This document shows, in pieces, positions 1 through 11,186 of a stretch of 64,000 nucleotides of DNA. Each line of letters starts with the position of its first letter. Position 1 is the stretch's first letter. The notes under the pieces were generated by a model. It had not been told where the DNA came from. It made no database searches and saw only the letters and a program-made list of their open reading frames with translations. This stretch comes from Pseudolabrys sp. (GTDB lineage: Bacteria > Pseudomonadota > Alphaproteobacteria > Rhizobiales > Xanthobacteraceae): NCBI GenBank assembly GCA_019689975.1, contig JADGGK010000003.1, forward strand, positions 1 through 64,000. Reading direction: 5' to 3'. A program made the position numbers and the translations under genes.

Positions 1-91
1 ATCGACCGCGCTTTCCTCTGCGCGCCGCAGGCCATATCGGACAGGGATCGTCGCGGTCGCGACCGCAAGGGAGGATCGCGCACCGATGGCG

Positions 92-514
92 TCATTCCCA
101 AAGGCCGTAGCCCGCCCACTTCTTTTGCGGGATTTCCGCGCCGATGCGGTAGCTGAAGCTTAGGACCTTCATGTCCTCGGGAGCCACGGTGCAGGTGTAG
201 CTCAGCGCATACCATTTGCGGTCGCTGCGGAAGGCACCGCCCGCCGCGGTCACCCTGTTCGCGTCGACGACGGTAGGAACGACGGCATCGGCGACGGCGC
301 GATCGGGGCGGAATTCGGGTCGCTCCTTGCGGATGCGCCGCATGGCGACGAGATCGCACAACTGCACCATCCGCTCCTTCGGCCCGAGATTGCGCAGGCT
401 GTCCTCGATCCGCTCCGCGCGCGCGCGATCCTTAGCGCGCCTCAGGTCTTTCGCATCGCCACCGGCCGGCACCAGGACCAGCGCAAGCGCGAGAGCGAGC
501 AACGGCCGCAGCAT
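92..514 (-). CDS. DUF930 domain-containing exported protein
   Basis: The track ORF runs to 799, but the probable start is the ATG at 514, directly after a strong ribosome site (GGAGAGGGGAA) and at the head of a signal peptide (MLRPLLALALALVLVPAGGDA). The mature part of about 120 residues has a basic helical stretch, then a Cys-containing core (QLCDLVAMRRIRKERPEFRPD) and a C-terminal half with a second Cys (ALSYTCTVAPEDMKVLSFSYRIG). This is the DUF930 pattern known from Hyphomicrobiales, whose function is unknown. The two cysteines could form a disulfide in the periplasm (inference). The longer track version has an arginine-rich, low-quality N terminus and is rejected. Confidence 0.8.
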   Translation of the reverse strand: MLRPLLALALALVLVPAGGDAKDLRRAKDRARAERIEDSLRNLGPKERMVQLCDLVAMRRIRKERPEFRPDRAVADAVVPTVVDANRVTAAGGAFRSDRKWYALSYTCTVAPEDMKVLSFSYRIGAEIPQKKWAGYGLWE

Positions 515-938
515 TTCCCCTCTCCTCGGACCGCCGGTGATCCTCCGCGATTTAGACGCAGCCCCGAGGCGCGGGCAAGCGGCAGCTGCCTCGACGAGAC
601 GCGGTCCGTCCGCGCCCCATCGCACGTGTCGCGAATTGCGTCGACCTGCACGGTGAACGAGGTTCCCGAAACCGCCAGCGAGCATTCCTTTGACCGAAAA
701 AGCAACGGTATTCATCCGCGTCGCATGAATGCCGCCAACATTGCCAAAATTTAATGGCGCGTCGAACGTGCACGCGGGCCCTCCGAATGGCCCGTTCACC
801 TTCCATTCAGCACCAGGGCAGGAACCTCCTTTTCGGCGCCGACGTTATCCTTTCGCGTAGCTGTCGCAGGATTGCGGCCGGCCCTACGTTGTTACGTTAT
901 GACGGTGTGAATCTGAGCGAACCGTGAGGAGGTGCGCC
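515..938. other. intergenic region, no gene seen
   Basis: This stretch separates the divergent DUF930 gene and the first glycine-zipper gene. The overlapping ORFs of the track here are arginine-rich shadows. It must hold both promoters, but no convincing -35/-10 pair was recognised. Confidence 0.5.
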
Positions 939-1235
939 ATGAGAAAGCCCTTGACCGCCATCGCCGCCGCTGCGGCACTCGCCGCTGCCAGCCTCGCCGC
1001 CCCACAGCCCGCGCAGGCCCGCCATGGGGGTGCCGTCGCGGCCGGGATCATCGGCGGGCTTGCCGCCGGCGCCATCATTGGCGCGGCTGCCGCGAGCGGG
1101 CCCTATTACTACGGACCGGGCCCCTATTATTACGGGCCGGCCCCGGTCTATTATGGACCCCCGTGTTACTGGACGCACGAGCGCTGGTGGGACGGCTGGC
1201 GTTGGCACTGGCGTCGCGTGCGGGTCTGCTACTGA
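939..1235 (+). CDS. small exported glycine-zipper, tyrosine-rich protein (paralogue 1)
   Basis: Start chosen at the ATG following GAGGAGG rather than the track start 15 bases upstream. The 98-residue product has a signal peptide (MRKPLTAIAAAAALAAASLA, cleaved near QAQA), a glycine-zipper hydrophobic segment (AAGIIGGLAAGAIIGAAAA) and repeated YYYGPGP/YYYGPAP units, ending in a Trp/Arg-rich tail with two cysteines (CYWTHERWW, RVCY). Glycine zippers often insert in membranes or promote oligomerisation. The function is unknown. A second copy of the same design follows 220 bases downstream. Confidence 0.75.
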   Translation: MRKPLTAIAAAAALAAASLAAPQPAQARHGGAVAAGIIGGLAAGAIIGAAAASGPYYYGPGPYYYGPAPVYYGPPCYWTHERWWDGWRWHWRRVRVCY

Positions 1236-1455
1236 GGCGGGGACGACGGGGGCGACGGGTGTTCACGCCAAGGTTCTGGAGGGACCAGGGTTCTCCGGGT
1301 CATGCCGGCGGACCCCTACGCCTGCCCTTTCCCCTCGATCACATTTCCGCCAAAATGGAACCGCCCTGCTCTGTGAGTTGGATGGACGGGCATAGCGTAC
1401 CGACGGTCAAACCGCTTCCGGCCCCGGCCGATGCGGCTATTGGAGGGAATACCCC

Positions 1456-1761
1456 ATGAAGAAGACCATCTTTGCAATTGCGGCGGCTGCCGCCATCGCC
1501 GCTGGCACGCTGTCCGTGCCAACTCCCGCCGCGGCGCGATGTCATGGGTGCGGCATCGCCGCCGGCGTAATCGGCGGGCTCGCCGCTGGCGCCATCATCG
1601 GCTCGGCGATTGCCTCGCACCCGGGCTATTACTACTACGAGGAATATGACGCGCCGCCGCCTTATGCCTGTCCCTATGGCGGCTACTGGGCGCGCCGACC
1701 GATTCGCGACCCCTACGGCAACGTGGTCGGCTGGAGCCGTCCGCGTTACTTCTGCCGCTGA
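1456..1761 (+). CDS. small exported glycine-zipper, tyrosine-rich protein (paralogue 2)
   Basis: A 101-residue protein preceded by TTGGAGGG. It has a signal peptide (MKKTIFAIAAAAAIAAGTLS), the zipper AAGVIGGLAAGAIIGSAIA, almost identical to that of the preceding gene, then HPGYYYYEEYDAPPP and a Cys-containing C terminus (RPRYFCR). The Tyr/Pro-rich section has diverged far more than the zipper. The two genes are evidently an old tandem duplication. Role unknown; surface or envelope location is inferred from the signal peptide. Confidence 0.75.
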   Translation: MKKTIFAIAAAAAIAAGTLSVPTPAAARCHGCGIAAGVIGGLAAGAIIGSAIASHPGYYYYEEYDAPPPYACPYGGYWARRPIRDPYGNVVGWSRPRYFCR

Positions 1762-1897
1762 CCGCTACGGTCGCATCATCGGATGCGGTAACCACCGCGC
1801 CGGCCCTTGTTGCCGGTCGCGGAGGACCGCATGAAGCCTCTCCCCGCCGCGGCCGTCGCTGCGGCGGCGCGAGGTTCTCTCCATCACGCACGGCGCC

Positions 1898-3154
1898 TCA
1901 CCGCCGCATCTGCGCGAGCAGCTCCTCGGTCGGCCAGCAATCCACCTTGAGGCCGTTTGCCTTCTGATAGGCGCCGAGCGCGGCGCGGGTCAGCATTCCG
2001 GCCTTGCCGTCGATCTTGTCGTGATAAAAACCGAGCGCGGCAAGCCGCTGTTGCAGCGCGGCGACGTCCGCCGTCTTAAGCTGCGCGTTCCTGCTCCATG
2101 GCGTCTCGAACGGCTTGCCGCCGGCAATGCGATCGGCGAGATGGCCGACGAAAAGCACGTAGAGGTCGGAATAATTGTAGTCCTTGAGCACGTAATAGTT
2201 CTTCGGCGTCAGGAAGGCGGGCCCGTAAATGCCTTCCGGCAGCAACAACGACGCTTTGATCGCCAGCACGTGCGGCGGGAGCCGACGGTGATAGGCGGGC
2301 ACGTATCCCTGTTCCAGCCAGGCAGCGATCGGTATCGCGCGACTTGGTTCGGCGACCGTGCAATCGACCGCGCGCGGCGGACGCACCTCGATCGCCCAGG
2401 GCTCGCCGTTCTGCCAACCCTTGCCCTTGAGCTGCCGCGCGGCGGAGGCGAGTGCGTCCGGCACCGAATGCCAGATGTCCGCCTTGCCGTCGCCGTCGAA
2501 ATCGACCGCGTATTTGTAGTATTCGGACGGAAGGAATTGCGTGAGCCCCATGGCGCCGCCCCACGAGGAACGCAAGTCGCCGCGCGGGACGCCGTCCTCG
2601 AGCAGCTTCAGCGCGTAGAGAAATTCGTTCCGGAAAAAATCCTTCCGCCGGCCGGCAAACCCCTGCGTCGCCAGCACCCGGAGGGCATCCCGGCCGCGAA
2701 ATTCGCGTGCATAGCCGCTCTCGCGCGCCCAGATTGCCAGCACGAGACTGCCGGGCACGCCGATTTCCCTCTCGATGCGCGCGAGCACGACACGGTAATC
2801 CGCGGCGAGGCGCCGACCTTGCGCGGCGAGGCGTTCGAAGGCCGACTCGCGCAGGTACTGACCCGGCGTCTGTACGAATTCCGGCTGCTGCGGAGCCAGC
2901 TCCGGTCGGCCCGGTATGGCGAGATCGGGCAGCGAATAGTCGGGCTCGAGGCCGCGGATGGAGGCATCGAAGGTCGCGCGGGAAACGCCGAGCGCCTGCG
3001 CCTGCGGCCATGTCGCCTGCAGCCATTGCTGGAACGCGGCATCGCCGGCCCGCGACGGCAGCGCCGCAAGAAGCCCCAGGAGCATACTCACGACCACCGC
3101 CGCCAGCCGGAGCGGCCGGGACGAGCATTTGGCGCCTGTCCAACGGTTTGCCAT
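1898..3154 (-). CDS. lytic murein transglycosylase (MltB family) with peptidoglycan-binding domain
   Basis: Cleaves the MurNAc-GlcNAc bond of peptidoglycan, forming 1,6-anhydro ends. From the chosen ATG (MANRWTG) there is an N-terminal signal/anchor segment (residues 15-36), then the SLT_2/MltB catalytic domain with the probable catalytic glutamate E145 in AIWARESGYA and the family stretch SSWGGAMGLTQFLPSEYYKYAVD. A DFDGDGKADIW motif looks like a calcium-binding-type loop. The last 60 residues (VAALQQRLAALGFYHDKIDGK) are a PG_binding_1 domain. The track start at 3280 adds an unconvincing Arg-rich extension. Convergent with the preceding small gene. It is one of several envelope genes in this end of the window. 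Confidence 0.9.
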   Translation of the reverse strand: MANRWTGAKCSSRPLRLAAVVVSMLLGLLAALPSRAGDAAFQQWLQATWPQAQALGVSRATFDASIRGLEPDYSLPDLAIPGRPELAPQQPEFVQTPGQYLRESAFERLAAQGRRLAADYRVVLARIEREIGVPGSLVLAIWARESGYAREFRGRDALRVLATQGFAGRRKDFFRNEFLYALKLLEDGVPRGDLRSSWGGAMGLTQFLPSEYYKYAVDFDGDGKADIWHSVPDALASAARQLKGKGWQNGEPWAIEVRPPRAVDCTVAEPSRAIPIAAWLEQGYVPAYHRRLPPHVLAIKASLLLPEGIYGPAFLTPKNYYVLKDYNYSDLYVLFVGHLADRIAGGKPFETPWSRNAQLKTADVAALQQRLAALGFYHDKIDGKAGMLTRAALGAYQKANGLKVDCWPTEELLAQMRR

Positions 3155-3276
3155 CACGGCCCGCCGGATCTCCCGATCAGCGCAACGAGGGATCTGCCGG
3201 CCATTCTCCCGCGCATGCCCGCAACACCTCTGGCCGCCGGCGCGCGCGGCGCGGCGCTTCGTATCGCCAACCCTTC

Positions 3277-4932
<1,656 letters not shown>

Positions 4933-5300
4933 TGGGCTCTTCGTTCCCTGGTCGTAGGATCTTCAATGCGCTCCGGCGGGCCGATGCGCGACGGCGATGC
5001 ATTGTGGGGAAATGCGCGGCTGGTGTAGCCACCGGCCGGGAAAAGAGCAAGCCGTCTTAACCATGCCTGTCCGGCCGATGGCCGGTCGCGGCGCGCCGCG
5101 GCGCCGGCAGCGATCGGCGTGCCGGTAAATTTTTGGAAAGCTTGAATCCAAATATTCCTTTCGCGCCGCCCTGTCGGCCCTGGCGGTTTAACGCGGGCTC
5201 AGCATGATCGGTCTCCTTGTGTGAACCTTGTCGCGGCAACGGTCGACCAAAGAAACGGGCAGGCCACCCTTGCCCCCGACCGTCGCCAATGGTGAGCGTC
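4933..5300. other. intergenic region upstream of ettA
   Basis: No gene supported. It contains TTAACCAT near 5057, which matches a CtrA-type half site, and an inverted repeat TTTGGA-N9-TCCAAA (5132-5152). Both are short enough to occur by chance. Confidence 0.35.
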
Positions 5301-5486
5301 ATGACACGAGCAATTGCGATTCTTTCGGGTACGGCAGCGCTTCCCCTCACCACGGTCGGGCGGTTTCTGGCGGCGCTCTGGCGCGAGCTCACCCGTGACG
5401 CCGTCCGTCCCTATCGGCCGGAACTGCACTACATGCGCGGGCCAGGGCCGGCCTGGCGCGCCAAGCACGGCCTGCCACCGCGCTAA
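5301..5486 (+). CDS. small hypothetical protein
   Basis: A 61-residue ORF (MTRAIAILSGTAALPL...) starting at the ATG after GGTGAG. Codon third positions are GC-rich as in the neighbouring real genes, and the C terminus (PELHYMRGPGPAWRAKHGLPP) is not low-complexity. No family recognised. The longer track version from 5217 has a less convincing N terminus. Confidence 0.4.
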   Translation: MTRAIAILSGTAALPLTTVGRFLAALWRELTRDAVRPYRPELHYMRGPGPAWRAKHGLPPR

Positions 5487-5715
5487 TCGCCTGCGGTCGG
5501 CTGCCTCTCTCCGCATCCCGTGCCGGTCCGGCACGCCTTGAGAAGCGCACGAGCTGGCGCGATCCCCTCCCTTCGCCCCGCCGGCGCTCGCAAGAGCCGG
5601 CGAGACGCGCCCGCCCGGTCGCGTCTATGTCGGCGGGGCCCGTCGGCACCTTGTCGCAGCGCCTCGCCTGTGGTGAGACAGGTCGGCGATCGACGCCTGC
5701 GGAGAGCCGAACACC

Positions 5716-6678
5716 ATGCCGATGAAGGGAGCCATTCTCGACGACTATCAAAACATCTCACGGACCGTGGTCGACTGGTCGCCGGTCGCCGGGGAGATCG
5801 ATTTCAAGGTCCATACCGAGTCTCTGGGCGGGCCGGACAGGGTGATCGCCGCGCTTGAGGATTGCGCCGTCGTCTGCCTGATGCGCGAGCGCACAGGGTT
5901 CGGCAAAGAGATCATCGACGCGCTTCCCAATCTCAAGCTCATCGTGACCAGCGGCATGCGCAACGCGGCCATCGACGTCGCCGCGGCGGCGGCGCGCGGC
6001 ATTCCGGTCTGCGGCACCGAGTCGCTCGGATCGCCGACCGCGGAACTGACGTTCGGGCTGATGCTGGAGCTTGCACGCAAGATCGGTATCGAGAACGCAA
6101 GGCTCAAGGCCGGCGCCCGCTGGCAATCGACATTGGGCATCGACCTCTACGGCAAGACGCTCGGCATCGTCGGGCTCGGCAAGCTCGGCACGCGGGTCGC
6201 CCGCATCGGCAACGCGCTCGACATGAAGGTGATCGCCTGGAGCCAAAATCTGACGGCGGAGAAGGCCCAGGCGGCAGGCGCGCGCCTGGTGAGCAAGGAC
6301 GAACTGTTCCGCGAGTCGGATTTTGTTACCGTGCATGTCCAGCTCTCGCAGCGCACCAGAGGGCTTATCGGCGCGCGCGAGCTCGCGCTGATGAAACCCA
6401 CCGCCTTCTTCATCAATACTTCGCGCGGGCCGGTTGCCGACGAGACGGCGATCGAGGCGGCGCTGCGCACGGGGAAAATTGCCGGAGCGGCGATCGACGT
6501 CTACAACGAAGAGCCGCTGCCGCTCGACCATCCGTTCCGCAGGCTCGACAACATTGTGATCACGCCGCATCTCGGCTATGTCACGCTCGAGAATTATCGG
6601 CGTTTCTACGGACAGATGGTCGAGGACATCCGTGCCTGGCTCGACGGCAAGCCGATCCGGGTTATCGCTCCGAAGTGA
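5716..6678 (+). CDS. D-2-hydroxyacid dehydrogenase family protein
   Basis: NAD(P)-dependent reduction of 2-oxoacids to D-2-hydroxyacids or the reverse; the exact substrate cannot be read from the sequence. The 320 residues show a catalytic-domain N terminus, the Rossmann motif GIVGLGKLGTRVARIG (about 150-165), and the catalytic triad of the family: Arg in NTSRGPV (about 237), Glu in VYNEEPLP (about 266) and His in TPHLGY (about 285). The ATG at 5716 lies 9 bases after GGAGAG. It stands alone on the plus strand, convergent with bamD. Confidence 0.9.
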   Translation: MPMKGAILDDYQNISRTVVDWSPVAGEIDFKVHTESLGGPDRVIAALEDCAVVCLMRERTGFGKEIIDALPNLKLIVTSGMRNAAIDVAAAAARGIPVCGTESLGSPTAELTFGLMLELARKIGIENARLKAGARWQSTLGIDLYGKTLGIVGLGKLGTRVARIGNALDMKVIAWSQNLTAEKAQAAGARLVSKDELFRESDFVTVHVQLSQRTRGLIGARELALMKPTAFFINTSRGPVADETAIEAALRTGKIAGAAIDVYNEEPLPLDHPFRRLDNIVITPHLGYVTLENYRRFYGQMVEDIRAWLDGKPIRVIAPK

Positions 6679-6873
6679 CGCGCGTGTTGGCGTTCTTGCC
6701 GCGCATTCTCAGCAGGGATTGATCCGTCCCGCCCCTGGCGCGTGCCCCGCCTTTGCGGCCCGACATCCGATGCGAACGGACAACATGGCCGACGGCCGCC
6801 CGCGCCCGGCTCCGCGTCAAGGCAGGTGGAGGGCGCCGCAATCGGCAGCGGCCACCCGCCCGGATTCGGGACC

Positions 6874-7725
6874 CTAGCCGAGCCCAATACCCTTGAATGC
6901 CCTGCTGATCCAGGAATCGCTGTCCTCGCGCGGTTCCACGCCGCCCGACTTCACGAGCGCATAGGCGCGCCTGTACCAGGGACTGTCGGGGAAGTTGTGG
7001 CCGAGCACCGCGGCCGCGGTCTGAGCCTCGCCGATGATGCCGAGCGCCATATAGGCTTCGGTGAGGCGCATCAGCGCCTCCTCGACCAGACGCGTGGTCT
7101 GGTATTTGGTCACGACCACTTTGAACCGGTTGATGGCGCCCGTGTAATCCCTGCGCTCGAGATAGTAACGACCGATCGCCATCTCCTTGCCGGCAAGCTG
7201 ATCGCGCGCAATCATCACTTTCTGTTTGGCATTGGCCGCATATTCCGTATTGGGATATTTGCGGATCACCTCGTCGAGCGCGGCGAGCGCCTTTTCGGTG
7301 CGGCTCTGGTCGCGGGTGACGTCCGGAATCTGGTCGAAATTGGACATCGCGATCAGATACTGGGCATAGGCGGCGTCGGGACTGCCGGGGTGCAGCGTGA
7401 TGTAGCGCGTGGCGGCGGCGATGCATTCGTCGTAGAGGCCGGCCTGATAATTGGCGTAGGCGGACATGATCAAAGCCTTGCGCGCCCATTCCGAATAAGG
7501 ATGCTGCCGATCGACCTCCTCGAACTTCTTGACCGCTTCCTTGGGATCCTTCTTCACGTTGAGCAGGTAGAGGCCCTCGTTATAGAGCCGGTCCGCGGGC
7601 TCGTCGGGCGCGACGTCGTCTTTCTTGAAAAGATTGAGCTCGGTGCAGGCACCAAGGCCGGCCGCCAACAGGACGAGCGCGACCGTGCGGGCGAAACGGC
7701 GCCGGCACCACCTGGCGCCAGTCAT
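6874..7725 (-). CDS. bamD: outer membrane protein assembly factor BamD (ComL lipoprotein)
   Basis: Lipoprotein partner of BamA in inserting beta-barrel proteins into the outer membrane. Start taken at MTGARW, giving a lipoprotein signal with the lipobox LAAGLGAC and acylated Cys. The mature part is a run of TPR-like helix pairs (DRLYNEGLYLLNVKKDPKEAVKKFEEVDRQHPYSEWARKA and following). Length of 283 residues fits the family. In many alphaproteobacteria bamD follows lpxC, as here (331 bases apart); recN, often next downstream, is not present in this window. Confidence 0.93.
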   Translation of the reverse strand: MTGARWCRRRFARTVALVLLAAGLGACTELNLFKKDDVAPDEPADRLYNEGLYLLNVKKDPKEAVKKFEEVDRQHPYSEWARKALIMSAYANYQAGLYDECIAAATRYITLHPGSPDAAYAQYLIAMSNFDQIPDVTRDQSRTEKALAALDEVIRKYPNTEYAANAKQKVMIARDQLAGKEMAIGRYYLERRDYTGAINRFKVVVTKYQTTRLVEEALMRLTEAYMALGIIGEAQTAAAVLGHNFPDSPWYRRAYALVKSGGVEPREDSDSWISRAFKGIGLG

Positions 7726-8056
7726 TGTCGACCTGGCCCGAGACGCTTTCACGATACCGTCGACTCCGGATTTCCCGAGCATGCGGGGTTGTCCGTCATT
7801 GCGCCATACTCCCGTGTCCATCCGGAGCCGATTCCGCTCATCCCGCGTGCGATGCAAAAGCAGGCCAACGAATCGCCCTCGCGGCGGACATGGCTGTTCC
7901 CGGACGGTGCCAAGTCGCCGAGCCGCGAAGCGCCGCCGCTCCCGATCCGCTGCCGTCGCAACATGGTCTCATCGAGACGATCCGCCCGCGCCAAGCGACT
8001 AAGTCGACATTCAGCCGGGATTAAGGCGCCGGTTCGAGCAAAAGCGCGCGGTCCCG
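7726..8056. other. lpxC-bamD intergenic region
   Basis: 331 bases without a supported gene. ORFs overlapping it on both strands are low-complexity shadows. No terminator with a U tract seen. Confidence 0.45.
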
Positions 8057-9007
8057 TCAGGACCTCTCCGGCCCGAAAGCTGGCGCGACGAGCCCCGCTC
8101 GCCCCTGGCCACGCATGCGGCGTGCGGGCTCGGTCGACCCTTCCACCACCCGCCAAGCCGTCCGGTCCGCAAGCAAAGCCGAAAGCACGGCGTAATTGAG
8201 CCTGTGCCCGCCGCGCAGCGTGCTGTAACACGCGATCAACGGCAGACCTGCGAGCGCCAGATCTCCGATCGCGTCGAGCACCTTGTGGCGTACGAACTCG
8301 TCGGAAAAGCGCAGCCCGTCGGGATTGAGTATGCGATCCTCAGTAACGACGAGGGTGTTGTCCAAATTGGCGCCGAGCGCATAACCCGCGCTCCACAGCC
8401 GGGCGACATCTTTCATGAAGCCAAAGGTGCGCGCACGCGCGATCTCGCGGCGGAAGACGTCTGGGGTGACGTCGAGCATGAGCGCCTGCCGGCCGATCAG
8501 GGGATGATCGAAGGCGATCTCGGCCTCGATCCGGAAACCATGCGCATAGGGCCTGAGTTCGCCGATCGCGTCGCCTTTGGTCACGCGCACCGGCTTGACC
8601 ACCTCGATGTAGCGCCGCGGCTGCGCCCGGCTGGTAAGGCCGGCCTGATCGAGCGCCGCGACGAAGGGCCCCGCGCTGCCATCCATGATCGGCACTTCCG
8701 GCCCGTCGATCTCGATCACGACATTGTCGACCCCCAGGCCGCGCAGCGCCGCGAGCAGATGTTCGGCCGTCGAGCACAGCGGCCCTTGGGCATCGCCGAG
8801 CACGGTGGCGAATTCCGTGGCCGTGACCGCGCGGACGTCGGCGCGGATCTCGCGCCCGACCGTGCCGTCGGGATTGACGCGTTGGAACACGATGCCGGTG
8901 TCGTCATCGGCCGGGTGCATCGTCAGCGTCACCGGCAAGCCGGAGTGCACGCCGGTACCGGAAACCGTGACTTGCTCGCGCAGCGTCGTTTGCTTGGCGC
9001 CCTTCAT
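8057..9007 (-). CDS. lpxC: UDP-3-O-acyl-N-acetylglucosamine deacetylase LpxC
   Basis: Zinc-dependent, committed step of lipid A synthesis: removes the acetyl group of UDP-3-O-acyl-GlcNAc in the cytoplasm. All three zinc ligands are visible: His83 in STAEHLL, His241 and Asp245 in FVRHKVLDAIGDL. His268 in RGGHRLNYA is the conserved general acid region. 316 residues, usual length. Preceded by AAGGGGAT at the right spacing. Placed downstream of ftsZ, the common arrangement that ties lipid A and septum genes together. Confidence 0.97.
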   Translation of the reverse strand: MKGAKQTTLREQVTVSGTGVHSGLPVTLTMHPADDDTGIVFQRVNPDGTVGREIRADVRAVTATEFATVLGDAQGPLCSTAEHLLAALRGLGVDNVVIEIDGPEVPIMDGSAGPFVAALDQAGLTSRAQPRRYIEVVKPVRVTKGDAIGELRPYAHGFRIEAEIAFDHPLIGRQALMLDVTPDVFRREIARARTFGFMKDVARLWSAGYALGANLDNTLVVTEDRILNPDGLRFSDEFVRHKVLDAIGDLALAGLPLIACYSTLRGGHRLNYAVLSALLADRTAWRVVEGSTEPARRMRGQGRAGLVAPAFGPERS

Positions 9008-9420
9008 CGATCCCCTTGTCCAGCAGCCGCGCGACAGCCGCTCATCCCGTCCGGACTCCCCCGCGGAGCCACATTTCGGCCGTCAGCTCATGCGCCGTCG
9101 CGTGTGTCGGCAGCCGCCCCCTCGGAAGGAAAAGTCCCTTACCGGTCTTAACGTTAGGCGATGTGCGGCGTCGTCTCCAAGTCACGCTTTCTTACCAACT
9201 GTTACGCTTTTTTGCCGCATTTGCGGACGGCCCGAGGCCAAGCCTGCCGCCGGCGGCCCGCTGCCGGCAGGCATGCGCCGTCGACAAGACCTTCCCGGCT
9301 TGCCGATCCTCCGGAAAATACCAGCTATGCCAACGCCTTAATCGATCGGTGCCGGCGCGGCGCCCGTGCCTCCGGATCATCCGGATCGCGAAGCAAGGCC
9401 GCCGCGACCGAGGACTGGCA
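9008..9420. other. ftsZ-lpxC intergenic region
   Basis: 413 bases without a convincing gene; overlapping ORFs are shadows. It presumably holds the lpxC promoter and the ftsZ 3' end. A TTAACGTTAG stretch near 9150 and an AT-richer patch around 9180-9220 are the only notable features. Confidence 0.4.
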
Positions 9421-11088
9421 TCAATTCGCCTGCCGGCGCAGGAAGGCGGGAATGTCGAGCTGATCCTCTTCCGGCGAATGATTATGCACAGGTACCGCGC
9501 GCCCATGCGGATCAAGGCCCTGCGGAGCCGACCGGCGCGCATATTCGGACACCGGCTCCGGCGGGCGTCCCTCGGGCTGGCGCGGGCTCGGACGCGGGGG
9601 GCGCTCAAACTGCGGCGGCGCCGAGGATGCGGCGCGCGGAGCCTGCGGCGGTTCCGATTCCTCGCTGCGGCGACCGAAGCCGACATTGGCGAGGCGCTGC
9701 ATCAGCGTGAGGCGTTGCCGTTCGTGGTGATTTTCCGCCGCCGCCCCGCGCTGGGCGCGAATCTCGTTCTGCGCCGGCAAGGGTAGCTCATCGATGCGCG
9801 GCATGCGCGGCGTGCGTGGCGCGCGCTCCGGCGCCGGCGGAATAAACGCTTTCGGCAGGGACGGCTCGGCGGGCGCCGCGGGCTCGGCCGGCGGGTCGAA
9901 CAGCGACGGCTTCATCGGCATCGGACGGATTGACACGTCCTCGATCTGGGTCGTCGACGGCATCAGGGCGGCGGCTACCGCGGCATGCGCGGCCGATTCG
10001 ACCGTGGCCGCGCGCGGCAGGGGGTCCCGCTCCACGCGTTCGGCCGCGCGCGCGCTGTCGGCACGCACCTTGCCGGCGAGTTCCTTGAGCGCGTGCTCGG
10101 CGGCCGGTGCGGGTTGGACGCCGGCCTTGTCGATGCCGGTTGCCACCACTGAAACGCGGACGATGCCTTCCAGGCTTTCGTCGAAGGTCGCGCCGACGAT
10201 GATGTTGGCGTCGACATCGACCTCCTCGCGGATGCGCGTCGCGGCTTCGTCGACCTCGTAAAGCTTGAGATCCTTGCCTCCGGTGATCGAGATCAACAAA
10301 CCCTTGGCGCCTTTCATCGAATTGTCGTCGATCAACGGGTTGGATATGGCCGCTTCGGCGGCGGTCAAGGCCCGCTTCTCGCCGGACGCCTCGCCGGTAC
10401 CCATCATCGCCTTGCCCATTTCGCGCATGACCGCGCGCACGTCGGCAAAGTCGAGATTGATCAGCCCTTCCTTCACCATCAGGTCGGTGATGCAGGCCAC
10501 ACCCGAATAGAGTACCTGGTCGGCCATGGCGAAGGCGTCGGCAAAGGTAGTCTTCTCGTTGGCGACGCGGAAGAGGTTCTGATTGGGGATGATCAGCAGC
10601 GTGTCGACGACCTTCTGCAGCTCGGCGATGCCGGCTTCGGCGAAGCGCATGCGGCGCTGGCCTTCGAAATGGAACGGCTTCGTGACCACGCCGACGGTGA
10701 GAATGCCGAGCTCGCGCGCAATCTTGGCAACCACCGGCGCGGCGCCCGTTCCGGTGCCGCCTCCCATGCCGGCGGTGACGAAGACCATGTGCGCGCCGGT
10801 CAAGTGGTCGCGAATCTCGTCGATCACTTCCTCCGCGGCGGCACGCCCGACTTCGGGCTGCGAGCCCGCGCCGAGCCCCTGCGTCACCTGCGCACCCATT
10901 TGGATGATGCGCTCCGCCTTCGACATGGTGAGCGCCTGGGCGTCGGTATTGGCGACGACGAAGTCGACGCCCTGGAGTCCCGCCGCAATCATGTTGTTCA
11001 CGGCATTACCGCCCGCGCCGCCGACGCCGAATACGGTGATGCGCGGCTTCATCTCATGGATGTCGGGGATCTTCAGGTTGATGGTCAT
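9421..11088 (-). CDS. ftsZ: cell division protein FtsZ
   Basis: Tubulin-like GTPase forming the Z ring. The N-terminal GTPase domain has [13 protein letters not shown] (21-33) and the tubulin signature [10 protein letters not shown] (109-118); polymerisation T7 loop region [11 protein letters not shown] is present. After about residue 330 comes a long Pro/Ala/Arg-rich linker of roughly 200 residues, as in other Hyphomicrobiales, ending in the conserved C-terminal peptide [12 protein letters not shown] that binds FtsA and other partners. AAGAGGC precedes the ATG. 98 bases separate it from ftsA upstream. Confidence 0.98.
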   Translation of the reverse strand: MTINLKIPDIHEMKPRITVFGVGGAGGNAVNNMIAAGLQGVDFVVANTDAQALTMSKAERIIQMGAQVTQGLGAGSQPEVGRAAAEEVIDEIRDHLTGAHMVFVTAGMGGGTGTGAAPVVAKIARELGILTVGVVTKPFHFEGQRRMRFAEAGIAELQKVVDTLLIIPNQNLFRVANEKTTFADAFAMADQVLYSGVACITDLMVKEGLINLDFADVRAVMREMGKAMMGTGEASGEKRALTAAEAAISNPLIDDNSMKGAKGLLISITGGKDLKLYEVDEAATRIREEVDVDANIIVGATFDESLEGIVRVSVVATGIDKAGVQPAPAAEHALKELAGKVRADSARAAERVERDPLPRAATVESAAHAAVAAALMPSTTQIEDVSIRPMPMKPSLFDPPAEPAAPAEPSLPKAFIPPAPERAPRTPRMPRIDELPLPAQNEIRAQRGAAAENHHERQRLTLMQRLANVGFGRRSEESEPPQAPRAASSAPPQFERPPRPSPRQPEGRPPEPVSEYARRSAPQGLDPHGRAVPVHNHSPEEDQLDIPAFLRRQAN

Positions 11089-11186
11089 CGTTTGCCTCTT
11101 TTAGTGCACGGGCAGCAAGGCGCGATGGCTCGCCGCCGAACGAGGCCGGTCCGCCGCCGGCCGTTGTTTGGGTCCGAGTGGAAGGG

